64,000 nucleotides of DNA from Tillandsia leiboldiana (lineage: Eukaryota; Streptophyta; Magnoliopsida; Poales; Bromeliaceae), in NCBI GenBank assembly GCA_029204045.2, contig CM055071.1, forward strand, positions 21,779,449-21,843,448, given 5' to 3'. The notes under the pieces are model-generated. The model was not told the origin of the DNA. It did not search any database and saw only the letters and a list, made by a program, of their open reading frames with translations. Below are positions 54,096 to 64,000 of the stretch, piece by piece. Each line of letters opens with the position of its first letter. Position 1 is the stretch's first letter. A program made the position numbers and the translations under genes.

Positions 54096-57000
54096 ATGCC
54101 TCCTCGACGTCGGATTCCCACTCGGGGTGTCCCTTCACCCCCTGTTGAGCCAGAGCAGCCTACACCCCCCGAGCTTACTGAGTTGAGGGCCTTGGTGGCC
54201 CAGTTGGCGGAGGGTCAGCGCCGCCAGGAGCAGAGGATTGATCAGCTGCTTGCTCAGAGGGAGGCACCACCCCCAGCTGTTCCTGAGGCCCCTGTGCCTC
54301 TTTTTGCACCTTTTGTGCCGTCAGCGCCATCTTCGAGTAGCGGGGCTCCTGGAGCTATTCAGCCTTTGACTGCGGAGGAGGAGCAGGATTTTGCTGACAA
54401 ACTCTCCATGTTTGTTCAGCGGGGACCACCTAGATTCTCAGGGCGGGATGCTCAGCCCCAGCCTGTTGGGAGATGGCTTTCTGCGATGGAGAAGCTTTTT
54501 CGGGACTTCTTCATCGACCCGAGGTACAGAGTGCACATGGCGGTGCACTGTTTGGACGGAGATGCTGATTTTTGGTGGCAGCGGGTAGAGCCACTGGAGT
54601 TCCGGATTACTCGGCAGTTGCCTTGGGAGGAGTTCAAACGGATGGTGTTGGACACCTATTTTTCTACCAGTGTGAAGAAGAAGTTGGAGGACGACTTGAA
54701 GAATCTGCAGCAGGGCGATCGATCGGCCCATGTCTATTTTCAGGAGTTCATGGAATTGCTGAACTGTGTGCCCTTCGTCGCTCGTGACGGTCCGCACCAG
54801 ATTGAGTTGTTCGAGGGAGGCCTTCGTCCAGAGATTTACACACTTGTGCATGCTCAGAGATTTCAGACCCTGGAGGCAGCCGCAGAGCATGCACAGTGGG
54901 TGGAGAGAGGTGATCAGGAGGTGGCCAGACGGAGGGCCGCGGTCGCGCAGAGTTCCGACAGGAAGCGACCAGTCCCAGAGGACGGGGGACAGGCCAGCTC
55001 ATGGAGACCGCCACGGCCGCCGCAGTCCCAGTCTTATGGCCGTGGGCGATCTGAGAGGAGAGGGCCTGGTGGACCCCAGAGACCGCAGCAGCATCAGCAG
55101 CAGCACCAGCAGCAGAGATCGCAGCAGAGGCAGCAGAGATCTCAGCAGCAGTCCTCGAGACAGCAGCAGCAGCAGCCAAGACAGCCCCGATCTTCTGACC
55201 GATGTATTTTCTGCGGGGGTCAGCATGCCTCCATTACTTGTGACCAGAGATGGGGTCGATGCTTCCGTTGTGGACAGCCGGGGCATGTGCGAGCTACCTG
55301 CCCCCTTACTACTTCCTCGGCACCTTCTTCGGCATCGGTTCCATATCCCCCTCAGCAGCAGCGGCCACCAGCTCAGCGGCCTTATGCTCCAGCGAGCAGG
55401 CCGTCTACTTCTTACCCTGTGGATTCTCAACCTCCAGCACCGAGCGGGCGGGTGTATGCCGCCCAGTTAGCAGATTCTTCAGCGGCAGACCAGGTGGTGG
55501 CAGGTATTACTCTACTCTTTGGCATTCGGGCTCGCTCTTTATTCGACACTGGAGCATCTCATTCTTTCATTAGTCGAGCATTTGCATCCCTGCATGGCTT
55601 AGAGATAGAGTCCTTGTCACATGCATTAGAGGTGCGGATTCCCGATCATATTTTGCATGTCAAGGAGCGTTGTGTGGCATGCCCGGTACAGTTGGGGCCT
55701 TGGATATTGCCTGCAGACTTGCTTGTCTTGCAGCAGCTCCAGGATTTTGATGTGGTGCTAGGGATGGATTGGCTATCACGGTATTCCGCCACTATCGACT
55801 GCAGAGAGAGGACGGTGACTCTTCGCGAGCCAGGACAGGAGGAGTTCATCTTCAGAGGCTGCCAGAGCTCGTTGTTCGCAGCGACCATTTCCTCGGCGAG
55901 GGCTAGGAGGATGTTGAGCAGAGAATGTACTGCCTTTTTGGGCACGGTTGTGGAGGTGCCTACGGCGGCACTGGGACTCGAGGATATCCCTATTGTCCGA
56001 GAGTTCCCAGATGTGTTTCCCCCAGAGCTGACGACGATGCCGCCGGAGAGGGAGATTGAGTTTGTGATTGATGTAGTCCCTGGGACTGCACCAATCTCAA
56101 AGGCACCCTATAGGATGGCGCCAACTGAGTTGAGGGAGTTGAAAGCCCAGCTTCAGGATCTTTTAGACAGGGGCTTCATCAGACCTAGTGTTTCTCCATG
56201 GGGAGTGCCTGTGTTGTTTGTGAAGAAGAAGGATGGGTCACTCCGATTGTGCGTGGATTATAGGGAATTGAACAAAGTGACCATCCGGAACAAGTATCCC
56301 CTCCCCCGGATAGATGATTTGTTTGATCAGTTACAGGGAGCGTCTATGTTCTCGAAGATTGATCTGCAGTCCGGTTACCACCAGCTGAGGGTGAGGGCCG
56401 AGGACATCTCCAAAACGGCTTTCAGATCGCGGTACGGGCATTATGAGTTTACTGTGATGCCTTTCGGGTTGACAAATGCCCCTGCCGCATTCATGGATTT
56501 AATGAACAGGATATTTCAGCCATTTTTGGACCGGTTTGTGGTGGTGTTCATCGATGATATTCTGATCTACTCCCGGAGTGATCTGGAGCACGAGGAGCAC
56601 TTGAGGACTGTGCTACAGCTTCTGCGAGAGAAGAAGCTGTATGCTAAGTTCAAAAAGTGCGAGTTTTGGCTCCGGGAGATCGCCTTTCTGGGTCATGTTG
56701 TTTCAGCTGCTGGTGTGTCCGTGGATCCGGCCAAGGTGGATGCTATTCGAGATTGGCCGAGGCCGACGACTATCACCGAGGTGCGGAGCTTTCTTGGTTT
56801 GGCGGGCTACTATCTGCGTTTTGTGGAGGGCTTTGCGAAGCTTTCCTCTCCCCTTACACGTCTGACCAGGAAAGGGTTTAAGTTCATTTGGAGCGAGACG
56901 TGCCAGAGCTGTTTTGAGGAGCTGAAGCAGAGATTGATGACCGCTCCGATCCTTGCCCTCCCAGTTATGGGGGAAGGATTTGTGATTCACAGTGATGCCT

Positions 57001-57659
57001 CACATAGTGGTCTGGGGTGTGTATTGATGCAGCGTGGTAGGGTAATTGCCTATGCTTCACGGCAATTAAAGGACTATGAGAAAAATTACCCTACTCATGA
57101 TCTGGAGTTGGCAGCGGTGGTGTTTGCTCTGAAGCTGTGGCGGCATTACTTGTATGGTGAGCATTGCGAGATATATACTGATCACAAAAGCTTGAAGTAT
57201 CTGTTCACCCAAAAGGAGCTGAATTTGAGGCAACGTCGGTGGTTGGAGCTGCTAAAGGATTATGATCTGAGTATCCTTTATCATCCCGGCAAGGCCAATG
57301 TCGTGGCAGATGCCTTGAGTGGGCGGACGAGTTTGAGCTTATTGATCTCGCAGCAGGCACCGTTGGTCGAGCAGATGAGGCGATTACAGCTGGAGGTAGT
57401 ATCCCCTGGGGTCTCTGCTAGACTCATGTCTATGGTCTTGCAGCCCACTTTGTTGGAGAAGATCAGGGACACTCAGAGTGAGGACCCCCACTTGATGAGG
57501 ATCAGGACGCAGTTTCAGGCGGATCAGACAGGGGATTTTTCTGTGGATAGCTCGGGAGTACTGCGGTACAGGGACCGAGTATGTGTGCCTTTGGATCAGG
57601 AGATTAGAGATCAGATTTTGAGGGAGGCTCATTATACACCTTATACCATCCATCCTTGA
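54096..57659 (+). CDS. gag-pol: Gypsy gag-pol of D: gag, protease, reverse transcriptase, RNase H and start of integrase
   Basis: A frame of 1187 codons. The start MPPRRR is chosen by the match with C; an in-frame ATG 18 bases upstream is less likely. Gag capsid about residues 100-260 (WWQRVEPLEF, DTYFSTSVKKKLEDD), an Arg/Gly then Gln-rich linker, zinc knuckles near 367-405 (CIFCGGQHASITC, CFRCGQPGHVRATC). Protease near 480 (FDTGASHSFIS, D-T-G). RT about 670-850 (LCVDYRELNKVT, MPFGLTNAPAAF, catalytic FIDDILIYS). RNase H near 960-1070 (HSDASHSG, TDHKSLKYL). ADALSG replaces the usual ADALSR. TGA at 57657-57659 after YTIHP ends the frame just inside the integrase zinc domain; the rest follows in the same frame. 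It is the best preserved polyprotein here. Confidence 0.92.
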   Translation: MPPRRRIPTRGVPSPPVEPEQPTPPELTELRALVAQLAEGQRRQEQRIDQLLAQREAPPPAVPEAPVPLFAPFVPSAPSSSSGAPGAIQPLTAEEEQDFADKLSMFVQRGPPRFSGRDAQPQPVGRWLSAMEKLFRDFFIDPRYRVHMAVHCLDGDADFWWQRVEPLEFRITRQLPWEEFKRMVLDTYFSTSVKKKLEDDLKNLQQGDRSAHVYFQEFMELLNCVPFVARDGPHQIELFEGGLRPEIYTLVHAQRFQTLEAAAEHAQWVERGDQEVARRRAAVAQSSDRKRPVPEDGGQASSWRPPRPPQSQSYGRGRSERRGPGGPQRPQQHQQQHQQQRSQQRQQRSQQQSSRQQQQQPRQPRSSDRCIFCGGQHASITCDQRWGRCFRCGQPGHVRATCPLTTSSAPSSASVPYPPQQQRPPAQRPYAPASRPSTSYPVDSQPPAPSGRVYAAQLADSSAADQVVAGITLLFGIRARSLFDTGASHSFISRAFASLHGLEIESLSHALEVRIPDHILHVKERCVACPVQLGPWILPADLLVLQQLQDFDVVLGMDWLSRYSATIDCRERTVTLREPGQEEFIFRGCQSSLFAATISSARARRMLSRECTAFLGTVVEVPTAALGLEDIPIVREFPDVFPPELTTMPPEREIEFVIDVVPGTAPISKAPYRMAPTELRELKAQLQDLLDRGFIRPSVSPWGVPVLFVKKKDGSLRLCVDYRELNKVTIRNKYPLPRIDDLFDQLQGASMFSKIDLQSGYHQLRVRAEDISKTAFRSRYGHYEFTVMPFGLTNAPAAFMDLMNRIFQPFLDRFVVVFIDDILIYSRSDLEHEEHLRTVLQLLREKKLYAKFKKCEFWLREIAFLGHVVSAAGVSVDPAKVDAIRDWPRPTTITEVRSFLGLAGYYLRFVEGFAKLSSPLTRLTRKGFKFIWSETCQSCFEELKQRLMTAPILALPVMGEGFVIHSDASHSGLGCVLMQRGRVIAYASRQLKDYEKNYPTHDLELAAVVFALKLWRHYLYGEHCEIYTDHKSLKYLFTQKELNLRQRRWLELLKDYDLSILYHPGKANVVADALSGRTSLSLLISQQAPLVEQMRRLQLEVVSPGVSARLMSMVLQPTLLEKIRDTQSEDPHLMRIRTQFQADQTGDFSVDSSGVLRYRDRVCVPLDQEIRDQILREAHYTPYTIHP

Positions 57660-58805
57660 GGTACTAAGATGTATAAGGACCTCAAGGCACAGTTTTGGTG
57701 GCCCGGAATGAAGCGGGACATTGGGAGATTCGTAGCTCATTGTTTAACTTGCCAGCAAGTGAAGGCAGAGCATCGCGTTCCTGCTGGTAAGTTGCAGAGT
57801 CTCCCAATTCCCGAGTGGAAATGTGACCACGTCACTATGGATTTCATCACTGGATTGCCGAGGGCGCAGAGCGGGGCAGATGCGATCTGGGTTATTGTGG
57901 ACAGACTCACCAAGTCGGCGCACTTCTTACCGGTTCAGATGACTTGGTCATTAGAGCGTTTGGCACAGTTATATCTGGATGAGATAGTGAGGCTTCACGG
58001 CATACCTGCTTCGATTGTGTCAGATCGAGACCCGAGATTCGTATCACGCTTTTGGGGGAGTTTGCACTCTGCATTGGGGACTCAGCTCAGGTTTAGCACC
58101 GCTTTCCACCCACAGACCGATGGACAGTCAGAACGCACCATACAGACTCTGGAGGATATGTTGAGAGCGTGCGTTATGGATTTTGGAGGAGGGTGGTACC
58201 GGCACTTGCCTTTGGTTGAGTTCGCGTACAACAACAACTATCAGGCGAGCATCCAGATGGCTCCGTTTGAGGCGTTGTATGGACGCAGATGTCGGTCCCC
58301 CTTATACTGGAGAGACGTGGGTGAGAGGAGGACTTTGGGACAGGATTTGCTTTTGGAGGCCGAGGATAAAGTCAGAATTATTCGCCGACATCTTGAGACA
58401 GCCCAGAGTCGTCAGAAGAGCTACGCCGACACTCGACGGCGAGACCTGGAGTTTCAGGTTGGTGATCATGTCTTCTTGAAGGTCTCGCCCTCGAAAGGGG
58501 TCCGGAGATTCAGAGTACGGGGAAAGCTCAGTCCCCGCTTTATTGGACCCTTTGAGGTACTTGACAGAGTTGGTCCTGTGGCATACAGAGTTGCCTTACC
58601 CCCACGCCTGGCAGGAGTTCATGATGTCTTCCACGTCTCAGCTCTGAGGAGATATGTTTTTGACCCGTCGCACGTGATTGACTTCACTTCGTTGGAGATC
58701 GGCGAGGACTTGGTCTACGAGGAGCGCCCATTGCGGATTCTTGCTCGTGAGGTGAGGGAATTACGCAATCGGGCCATTCCATATGTGAAGATCTTGTGGA
58801 GCAAT
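57660..58805 (+). pseudogene. pol: Gypsy integrase of D, in frame after one stop, cut by B
   Basis: The same frame continues directly after the TGA: GTKMYKDL and FWWPGMKRDI, the CLTC pair of the HHCC zinc site, and the catalytic core with MDFITGLP, IVSDRDPRFVSRFWGSL and FHPQTDGQSERT. The C-terminal part follows (FKVSP-like FLKVSPSKGVRRF, RFIGPFEVLDRVG, DVFHVSALRRY), up to VKILWSN at 58805, where the LTR of B begins. The D, D and E catalytic residues are present. A chromodomain, usual in this lineage, would lie at or beyond the cut and cannot be seen. The TGA replaces a glycine codon of the usual HPG motif. Confidence 0.9.
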
Positions 58806-60144
58806 TGTTGGGTTATATGTAATACGGATCTAAATAGGGGAAAAACACCTAGAGGGGGGTGAATAGGTGTAAACGCATAAACACTCAAAAAAATCGTTGC
58901 GATAAAAACCCAATGCGGAAATAAAAATAATACGCAAGATTTTTACGTGGAAAACTCCATCACCGGAGTAAAAAACCACGGGACCGATAACACGGCAGAA
59001 ATCCACTAGAATTAAAACACGTACAAGGTGATTTACCGTACACACTTACGACTCAACCTTTTCCATACGCTCCTAGAGGATCTTCTCCGCTCGCTCCGCG
59101 ACGCTTCTCGAATCCACGATCTGCGTCCAACGCCGAATCCACGGCGTCCAACGTCGAATCCACGACGTCCGACCGAATCCACGGTCTTCACCCACCCTTC
59201 GAATCCACGAACGTGCCTCGCTCCGAATCCACGAGAGCGGTTGAACCTTGAATCCACAAGGACACGCGAATCCACGCGCCGATTTTTGGGGTAAATCGTT
59301 GTTTTGGGTGGTGATGATCCGCCGAATACTTAGATCAAAGATAGATCGGAAATACCATCTAAGTATTCTTTAGTTTGATTCAACTCGAGATGTGAGTATG
59401 AAAACCTAGAATCAAACTAATCAATATAGATGAAGAAACATAGAGTATTCTCTAATGATTTCCTTTCTTCTCTATATGTGGATCTATAGCCGTATAAAAT
59501 GGTATATGAAAATGACGGCTAAAGACTATGTGGATTCACCCTAGAAAAAGAGTCATAGGGTGTATTTATAGGTTAGAAACCCTAGGAAGAAGATAAGAAT
59601 CAAAAACCTAACATATCTGGAAATTTTACGGACGGCGATCCGGATCGGACTAGCTGTGATCCGGATCGTCGTAACGAGTCAGCCAGTTCCAGAAAAACGA
59701 AGGTTCGGGATCCGGATCGAAGTGCATGATCCGGATCGTTCATACAGTTTACCAAACATCAACGTTCGGGATCCGGATTGCGAAGCATGATCCGGATCGT
59801 TCAAGGAAAATGGTAAACTCACTGTTCGGGATCCGGATCAAGAGACTACGATCCGGATTGAACTGGTGTATGAACGAACCACCTTCGGGATCCGGATCGA
59901 ACAACCTGATCCGGATCCTGAACATGTCCCAAGTCCAGTTTTTGATTTTTATGCAATGAAAGATTCTTCCAAGTGTTTCTACACTACAAGAAGTATTCGG
60001 ATCACACAAAATCTTTAGTTAAACATACCTGATCCTTTTGAATTCTTCTTTCTTGAGATTGAGTTAAATGATCCAACTTTCTTCACCTTCAATCTTCAAG
60101 ACTTGAGACTTTCACGAAACTACGCCAACTCAAATTCCGTAACA
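58806..60144 (-). repeat. 3' LTR of Sirevirus B (1339 bp)
   Basis: In window orientation TGTTGGGTTATATG to CCGTAACA. It is highly similar to the LTR of A along its whole length, with scattered single-base changes and small indels. The palindrome array is at 59637-59917 and the minus-strand TATAAATA at about 59573-59580. Confidence 0.9.
59637..59917 (-). promoter_or_regulatory. GATCCGGATC palindrome array in LTR of B
   Basis: Paired palindromes at about 60 bp intervals, as in A, some with one-base changes. TATAAATA lies downstream on the minus strand. Confidence 0.65.
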
Positions 60145-60157
60145 ATCTCCCCTTTGG
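60145..60157 (-). promoter_or_regulatory. Polypurine tract of B
   Basis: CCAAAGGGGAGAT on the minus strand, directly before the LTR. A second purine tract lies at 60781-60796. Confidence 0.85.
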
Positions 60158-60979
60158 CGGTTTCGTGACAAAACATAGATCCACTAAAGAAAATTCAAAA
60201 AGATATTTTTGTTGCTATCACCATACAACAAAAATTTACAATGGAGATCCAAAAAATTTAAACACATGAGATAAACTCCTAAAACAGACTCTAGACTTAG
60301 ACATCTGTACTCTCTGCACAAAGAAATCATTCTTGACAAAAAGAGATCGTTAGATACCTCAAGAATATTTAGCATATAAAACCTAGTACAGAGATAGAGT
60401 TTATCTAATCATCATGACATTTGAGAATTCAGATATGTAAGAGAATCATAGTCAAAAACCAACATATCTTCTATGCAACTAAAAACCAAATGTCACAAAA
60501 TGTTAGTCCAACATCAACTTGTTAGTTATATTACATGCCCAAATAATTAGTCGAATAGTTAGTCGAGACATGCAAACAATCACAAGATGAAAAACCAAAA
60601 GTTGAAGTTGAGATCATACTTACCTTGATATTTCATCATCAAGATTTTCACAATCATTGTTCAAGTTCCCTTACCTTGATGTTCATTTACATCATTCATT
60701 GTAGAGATCATACTTACCTTGATATTTCATCATTCATTACCTTGATATTTCATCATTCATTGTTCAAAGTTCTCTCTAACTCTCTCCCCCTTTTTGTCAC
60801 AAAACAAAGCCAAAATGTAGTTAAGACTACGAAATGTTAGGAGAGTGAAAAGTTCCAATAAAACGTAAAACCTGAGAACTAAGCTAAAGTAAGTATAAAA
60901 CTAAATCCTAAAATCGTAATCCTGCACAAAAGAAGGATTTAAGCATATGCATAATAAACAGAAATTAGAAGGATACGGA
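60158..60979 (-). other. 3' non-coding region of B with short repeats
   Basis: No coding signal. Copies of a TACCTTGATATTTCATCATT unit (window orientation) are repeated at 60630-60760, a longer array than in A. From 60158 to about 60815 it matches A; between there and the ORF2 stop it does not. Confidence 0.6.
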
Positions 60980-62434
60980 TTATTCAGACTCGTCTGAACT
61001 GATACAGCCGAGGATTTGGAAAATCTTCTTTATTCGCTTGTTCATTGCTGATTGATTTTTATTTACCTTCTTTATTTCTTCCTTTACCTCAATTAGTTCA
61101 TTTGATATACGTTCTTGCTCGTTGGAGAGCCTTTGCTGTTCTTTATAGATTGAGGTAACAGATGCATCATCATCAGAAGTTGATTGTGGTGCTTCTTGTG
61201 CCGGAGGTGCTGGTTGAACTGGAGGAGCTGCTGCCGGTGCAGAGGTTGTTGCTTGTTGTCGTTGTTCTCGTTGCCGGTGAAGAGGTATGAAAGGTTCATC
61301 TGGCTTCGTCGAAAGAGACTTTACAATTGTTGTATCATTGATCGTTCCTAGACTGTGCAGATAGGAACTCGCATTTGTGTCAGCTTTAAATTTGCGAAGA
61401 ATGCGCATGATGATCATTGGAAAAGGTAGTCTCTCTGACGGATGAGCTTGCTCCACATATCGTGCCATCCTTGACCAGATGACGTAGGGAATGTTTAAGT
61501 TAGCTCCCATTGCAGCTGCGGGGTTTCCAAGTAGATAAAGGAATATCATTCTTTCCCACTGAAGAACCTTTGTGTTCATGTTTGGAATAATATTGTAACA
61601 AACAATAAGATTTAAGATGCGGTACTCTGGTCGTAGTTCTTTCGAGAAAACGGAGTTTCCTGTCGACCGAGTATTTGGAACACAGATTCCATCAACTACC
61701 ACTCTCCAGAAGAAGGTGTTGAAGGCTTGATTCTTCAGGTAATGAGTGCCATCGGCTCGGGCGTCCATCCCTAGTACTTCACCAATTAGCTGAGGCGTTA
61801 CTTTGATTCTGACATTCTTGACTAATGTTTGAAAATCCCGACGCCCGCTTTCCTGATCAACTAGATAGCAGGCATTCTGATAAAACATCCTTACTGAGTG
61901 AAGACAATACCCAGCGGTCTCCGGGAACTCGCAAATGGAAGCAAGACCTCTCTGGTCAAACAAAGTCCCAAACGTCTGAGAACGCTGCTTTAAGGCTTTT
62001 ACATCAACATGCCTTTCTCCAATGCATTCTCTGTTTTCAAAATCCTTTATTCTGGCCGAGCTGACAAAGTCTTGTGCAGGTGCTTGGCCAGCAGCTGGTT
62101 GCTCAATGGTGATTCCTCGAGCACTTCCTCTCTTGCGAGCAACACTTTTTCTTCTTGTCTTCCCAGAAGTTTCTTCCATTGGAGCTTTCCCTTTTTCAGC
62201 AGCAGTAGGCGGAGCCTTCGATGTTTCCGCAGGCGCTTTTCCCTTTGAAGCAGTGGGAACAGTCGTTGCTTCAACTTGCAGTTCATCCCAGTCAATTGAT
62301 TCCGTTTCAGATTCTGTATCGGAATCATCTTTAGCTTTCTTCGCTTTCTTAGCCTTCTTAGCCCTCTTGGGCTTGACGGTGTCTCTCGTATGAACCATAG
62401 CCGCAAGTAGAAAGACAATCCAAGTGATCACCAT
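60980..62434 (-). CDS. Sirevirus ORF2 of B (env-like position; 'putative plant transposon protein' family), intact
   Basis: A 484-codon frame on the minus strand, starting 29 bases after the predicted 3' splice site. It has the same layout as ORF2 of A. The N-terminal hydrophobic run is WIVFLLAAMVHTR. A Lys/Ala/Glu-rich low-complexity part to about residue 120 follows. The conserved domain covers about residues 130-385 (FENRECIGERHVDVKAL, TPQLIGEVLGMDA, SKELRPEYRILNLIVCYN, FLYLLGNPAAAMG, FPMIIMRILRKF). A Gln/Ala/Pro-rich stretch and a coiled-coil-like end with an acidic tail (SSDESE) complete it. No stop or frameshift. The biochemical function is unknown; being open suggests recent insertion or selection. 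MVHTR could be an alternative start. Confidence 0.85.
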   Translation of the reverse strand: MVITWIVFLLAAMVHTRDTVKPKRAKKAKKAKKAKDDSDTESETESIDWDELQVEATTVPTASKGKAPAETSKAPPTAAEKGKAPMEETSGKTRRKSVARKRGSARGITIEQPAAGQAPAQDFVSSARIKDFENRECIGERHVDVKALKQRSQTFGTLFDQRGLASICEFPETAGYCLHSVRMFYQNACYLVDQESGRRDFQTLVKNVRIKVTPQLIGEVLGMDARADGTHYLKNQAFNTFFWRVVVDGICVPNTRSTGNSVFSKELRPEYRILNLIVCYNIIPNMNTKVLQWERMIFLYLLGNPAAAMGANLNIPYVIWSRMARYVEQAHPSERLPFPMIIMRILRKFKADTNASSYLHSLGTINDTTIVKSLSTKPDEPFIPLHRQREQRQQATTSAPAAAPPVQPAPPAQEAPQSTSDDDASVTSIYKEQQRLSNEQERISNELIEVKEEIKKVNKNQSAMNKRIKKIFQILGCISSDESE

Positions 62435-62462
62435 TGCTAATGGTTTCTTGAGAAAAGGAATC

Positions 62463-62846
62463 CTGTGTAGACCAACTCAAGAACACATGAAAAAATTGTT
62501 AATTTTCAAAGATTGAAAAATTGTACCCAAACAATCATAATCATGTAGAGAAGCTAAGAATCAAATTAGTTTTGCAAAAGGACTTTTAAAAATAGATCAA
62601 TTGCATGATTTTCGAAAATCCTTATTATATGCCCTAAAGCCGAAATTTTAGAAATCGAAGCCTAAAAATCCGTTAATCAGGAGAATACCTAGCATATAAT
62701 CAAAACTAATCTACCCAGAGTTCTTATTTCAAAAGAAATTTGATCAAAAACCATCCACAAACAAAGTTGATCCAAGAAATTCATCACGTTTGAGGAGGAA
62801 AAGAGAAAAACGGTGAAAAACCGAGATTTTGATCAATAAAACTTAC
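62463..62846 (-). other. Predicted leader intron of ORF2 in B
   Basis: GTAAGTTT to CTACACAG on the minus strand, 384 bp, almost identical to the intron of A except for the last dozen bases before the 3' splice site. Confidence 0.55.
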
Positions 62847-62964
62847 TTGGAGTTGAAGAACCTGAGTTTGAAAGCTTCCAGGAAGGATGAAATCTAGAGA
62901 GAGAGGCTCTGGAAACTTTGGAACAAAAGATTGGAGTAAAGAAATCAAAAACCCCTTTCGTTCC

Positions 62965-63131
62965 TTATAAAACCTAGCCGCGATCCGGATCAGTTCATAA
63001 CTGCGATCCGGATCGGCTACCCGCAGTGAGAAACTGCGTTCGGGATCCGGATCGGCAGATACAATCCGGATCGTCAGCCCGCAGAAGAATTCCTGCGTTC
63101 GGGATCCGGATCATCTAGCCCGATCCGGATC
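62965..63131 (-). promoter_or_regulatory. Internal promoter of ORF2 in B
   Basis: GATCCGGATC-type palindromes between 62982 and 63131 and a TATAA box at about 62965-62972, all on the minus strand, in the same order and spacing as 13128-13297 in A. Confidence 0.6.
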
Positions 63132-64000
63132 GGCCCCAACTTTTTCTTTAGAAAATTTCAGAGAAATTCAAGAAAAACCAGAAAAAGATTGTAAGCACAA
63201 ATGTGTATCAACTTTAAACAAAAATCATCGTTTCATACAACAAGAATTAGATTATGCCAAATCTATCAATAATATCCAAAAATGAAACGAAAATTTACAA
63301 AAATTAAATCCCTTAAAGTTGAACACCTTCAATCACATCTAACTTGATCTTATGAGTAATGCCTTTATCAAATCATCAATTCAGTAAAGAAAATGAAATA
63401 CAAAGATCAATAGATGTTTGAAATCCCAAATATAGTAGATAATGTATCTAGACAATCTGTTGAAGAGAGTGGCTCTTTGAGCATCTTTCATTAAAAAACC
63501 CACCTTATACCAACCTTGAAATTTGACAGAGTCAAGTATTTCAACATGCATTTTACTTAATCAAAAATTTGAACAACCATGCTTGGTATACATGTGGTAG
63601 CTGCACACAATACTCGGACGACCGAGGTGGTAGCTCTTTCCTCCATGTGGTGGTAGTTTTCACACTCCTCATTGGGAAGTAACTCTTTCCACATCTTTGA
63701 GCATTTTACCTTTTCTATGACTCCCCCTCAATTGGCTATCAATTATTTAAGATATAAGTATTCAACCAAATATTGATCTCGATTTCATACTCGACTAAGC
63801 AGTCAAATAAGATAATGACTATACCAAGAGATCATAGAGAGAGTGAAATTGACTTTGATCACTTTAGAAGATGATTTAATTAACATAAATGATCATTGCA
63901 ACAGTGAAATATTATGATGGCAAAAGCATAATAAATTTCTAAATGTGCGAAAAGATGCAATTAAAGTCAATTATGATCTATGCTCAATTAATGTCCTATG
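63132..64000 (-). other. Non-coding spacer of B between pol and the ORF2 promoter
   Basis: Matches 12256-13127 of A on the opposite strand, including the purine tract (63720-63732). No coding signal. Confidence 0.65.

Larger units (their letters stand above)
50406..58805 (+). mobile_element. Ty3/gypsy (Del/Tekay-type) element D, 3' end cut by Sirevirus B
   Basis: 5' LTR 50406-53801, primer site, leader hairpin, and one continuous gag-pol reading frame with a single internal stop, up to the insertion of B at 58805. It is inserted in the gag of the related element C, in the same orientation. The five bases before it are CTACA. The end of pol and the 3' LTR should lie beyond B, outside the window. 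Confidence 0.9.
58806..64000 (-). mobile_element. Ty1/copia Sirevirus-lineage element B (3' part), extends beyond window
   Basis: A minus-strand copy of the family of A. In window order: 3' LTR (58806-60144), polypurine tract, 3' non-coding region, ORF2 (62434-60980), leader intron, internal promoter, and spacer to the window end, which corresponds to position 12256 of A. Gag and pol would lie beyond the right edge. It was inserted in the integrase end of D; the five bases before it are GCAAT. Confidence 0.9.

Noticed and set aside
54438..55573. Several open frames on both strands over D gag
   Set aside because: Shadows of the Gln- and Arg-rich gag frame; no domains of their own.

Overview
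The window is repeat-dense plant nuclear DNA. All recognisable coding sequence belongs to retroelements: Ty1/copia, Ty3/gypsy, a plant L1-type LINE and a TRIM. No cellular gene, rRNA gene or tRNA gene was found. The element types (Sirevirus-lineage copia, Del/Tekay-lineage gypsy, Cassandra TRIM with a 5S-like promoter) point to a flowering plant and to heterochromatic or pericentromeric DNA. I cannot name the species. A run of exactly 100 N (7916-8015) marks an assembly gap.

Layout, left to right. (K) 1-7668, minus: a LARD-like non-autonomous gypsy element with about 4.06 kb LTRs, a 2.0 kb internal region without gag-pol, and a left LTR cut by the window edge. Then an unassigned 247 bp segment and the gap. 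(A) 8016-17415, plus: a Sirevirus-lineage copia element with frameshifted gag and pol, a second ORF with its own promoter and leader intron, and a 3' LTR; its 5' LTR is lost at the gap. A sits inside (E) 17416-24718, minus: a decayed Tekay-type gypsy element. E sits inside (H) 24719-27343: part of another gypsy LTR. H sits inside (F) 27344-~36060, minus: an older copia element that also received a Cassandra TRIM (29186-29761) and a 3.8 kb tandem-repeat-rich TG...CA insertion (G, 30873-34696). An AT-rich stretch with a possible MITE (36467-37175) follows. Next is a minus-strand LINE (38125-41194) broken by (C) a plus-strand Tekay-type element with LTR 41195-44464, whose gag is split by a solo LTR (J, 45597-49894) and then by (D) a second plus-strand copy of the same family (50406-58805) with a nearly open gag-pol. 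D is broken by (B) a minus-strand copy of the Sirevirus family of A (58806 to the window end).

The gag-pol genes encode the usual retrotransposition set: capsid/nucleocapsid, protease, reverse transcriptase, RNase H and integrase. Most copies are broken by stops, frameshifts or nested insertions. D gag-pol (one stop) and B ORF2 (open) are the best preserved. K and Cassandra have no enzymes and would depend on such elements in trans.

The most interesting signals are: (1) the ORF2 block of the two Sirevirus copies is strongly divergent while the abutting leader intron is almost identical, as if the ORF had been swapped as a cassette; (2) the internal promoter of ORF2 repeats the GATCCGGATC palindrome array of the LTR; (3) a hairpin with a CTGCAG loop is conserved in the leaders of three Tekay copies and, with a compensatory stem change, in the LARD; (4) arrays of G-boxes in the Tekay LTRs; (5) the two Sirevirus-in-Tekay nests are in inverted orientation with almost the same insertion point.
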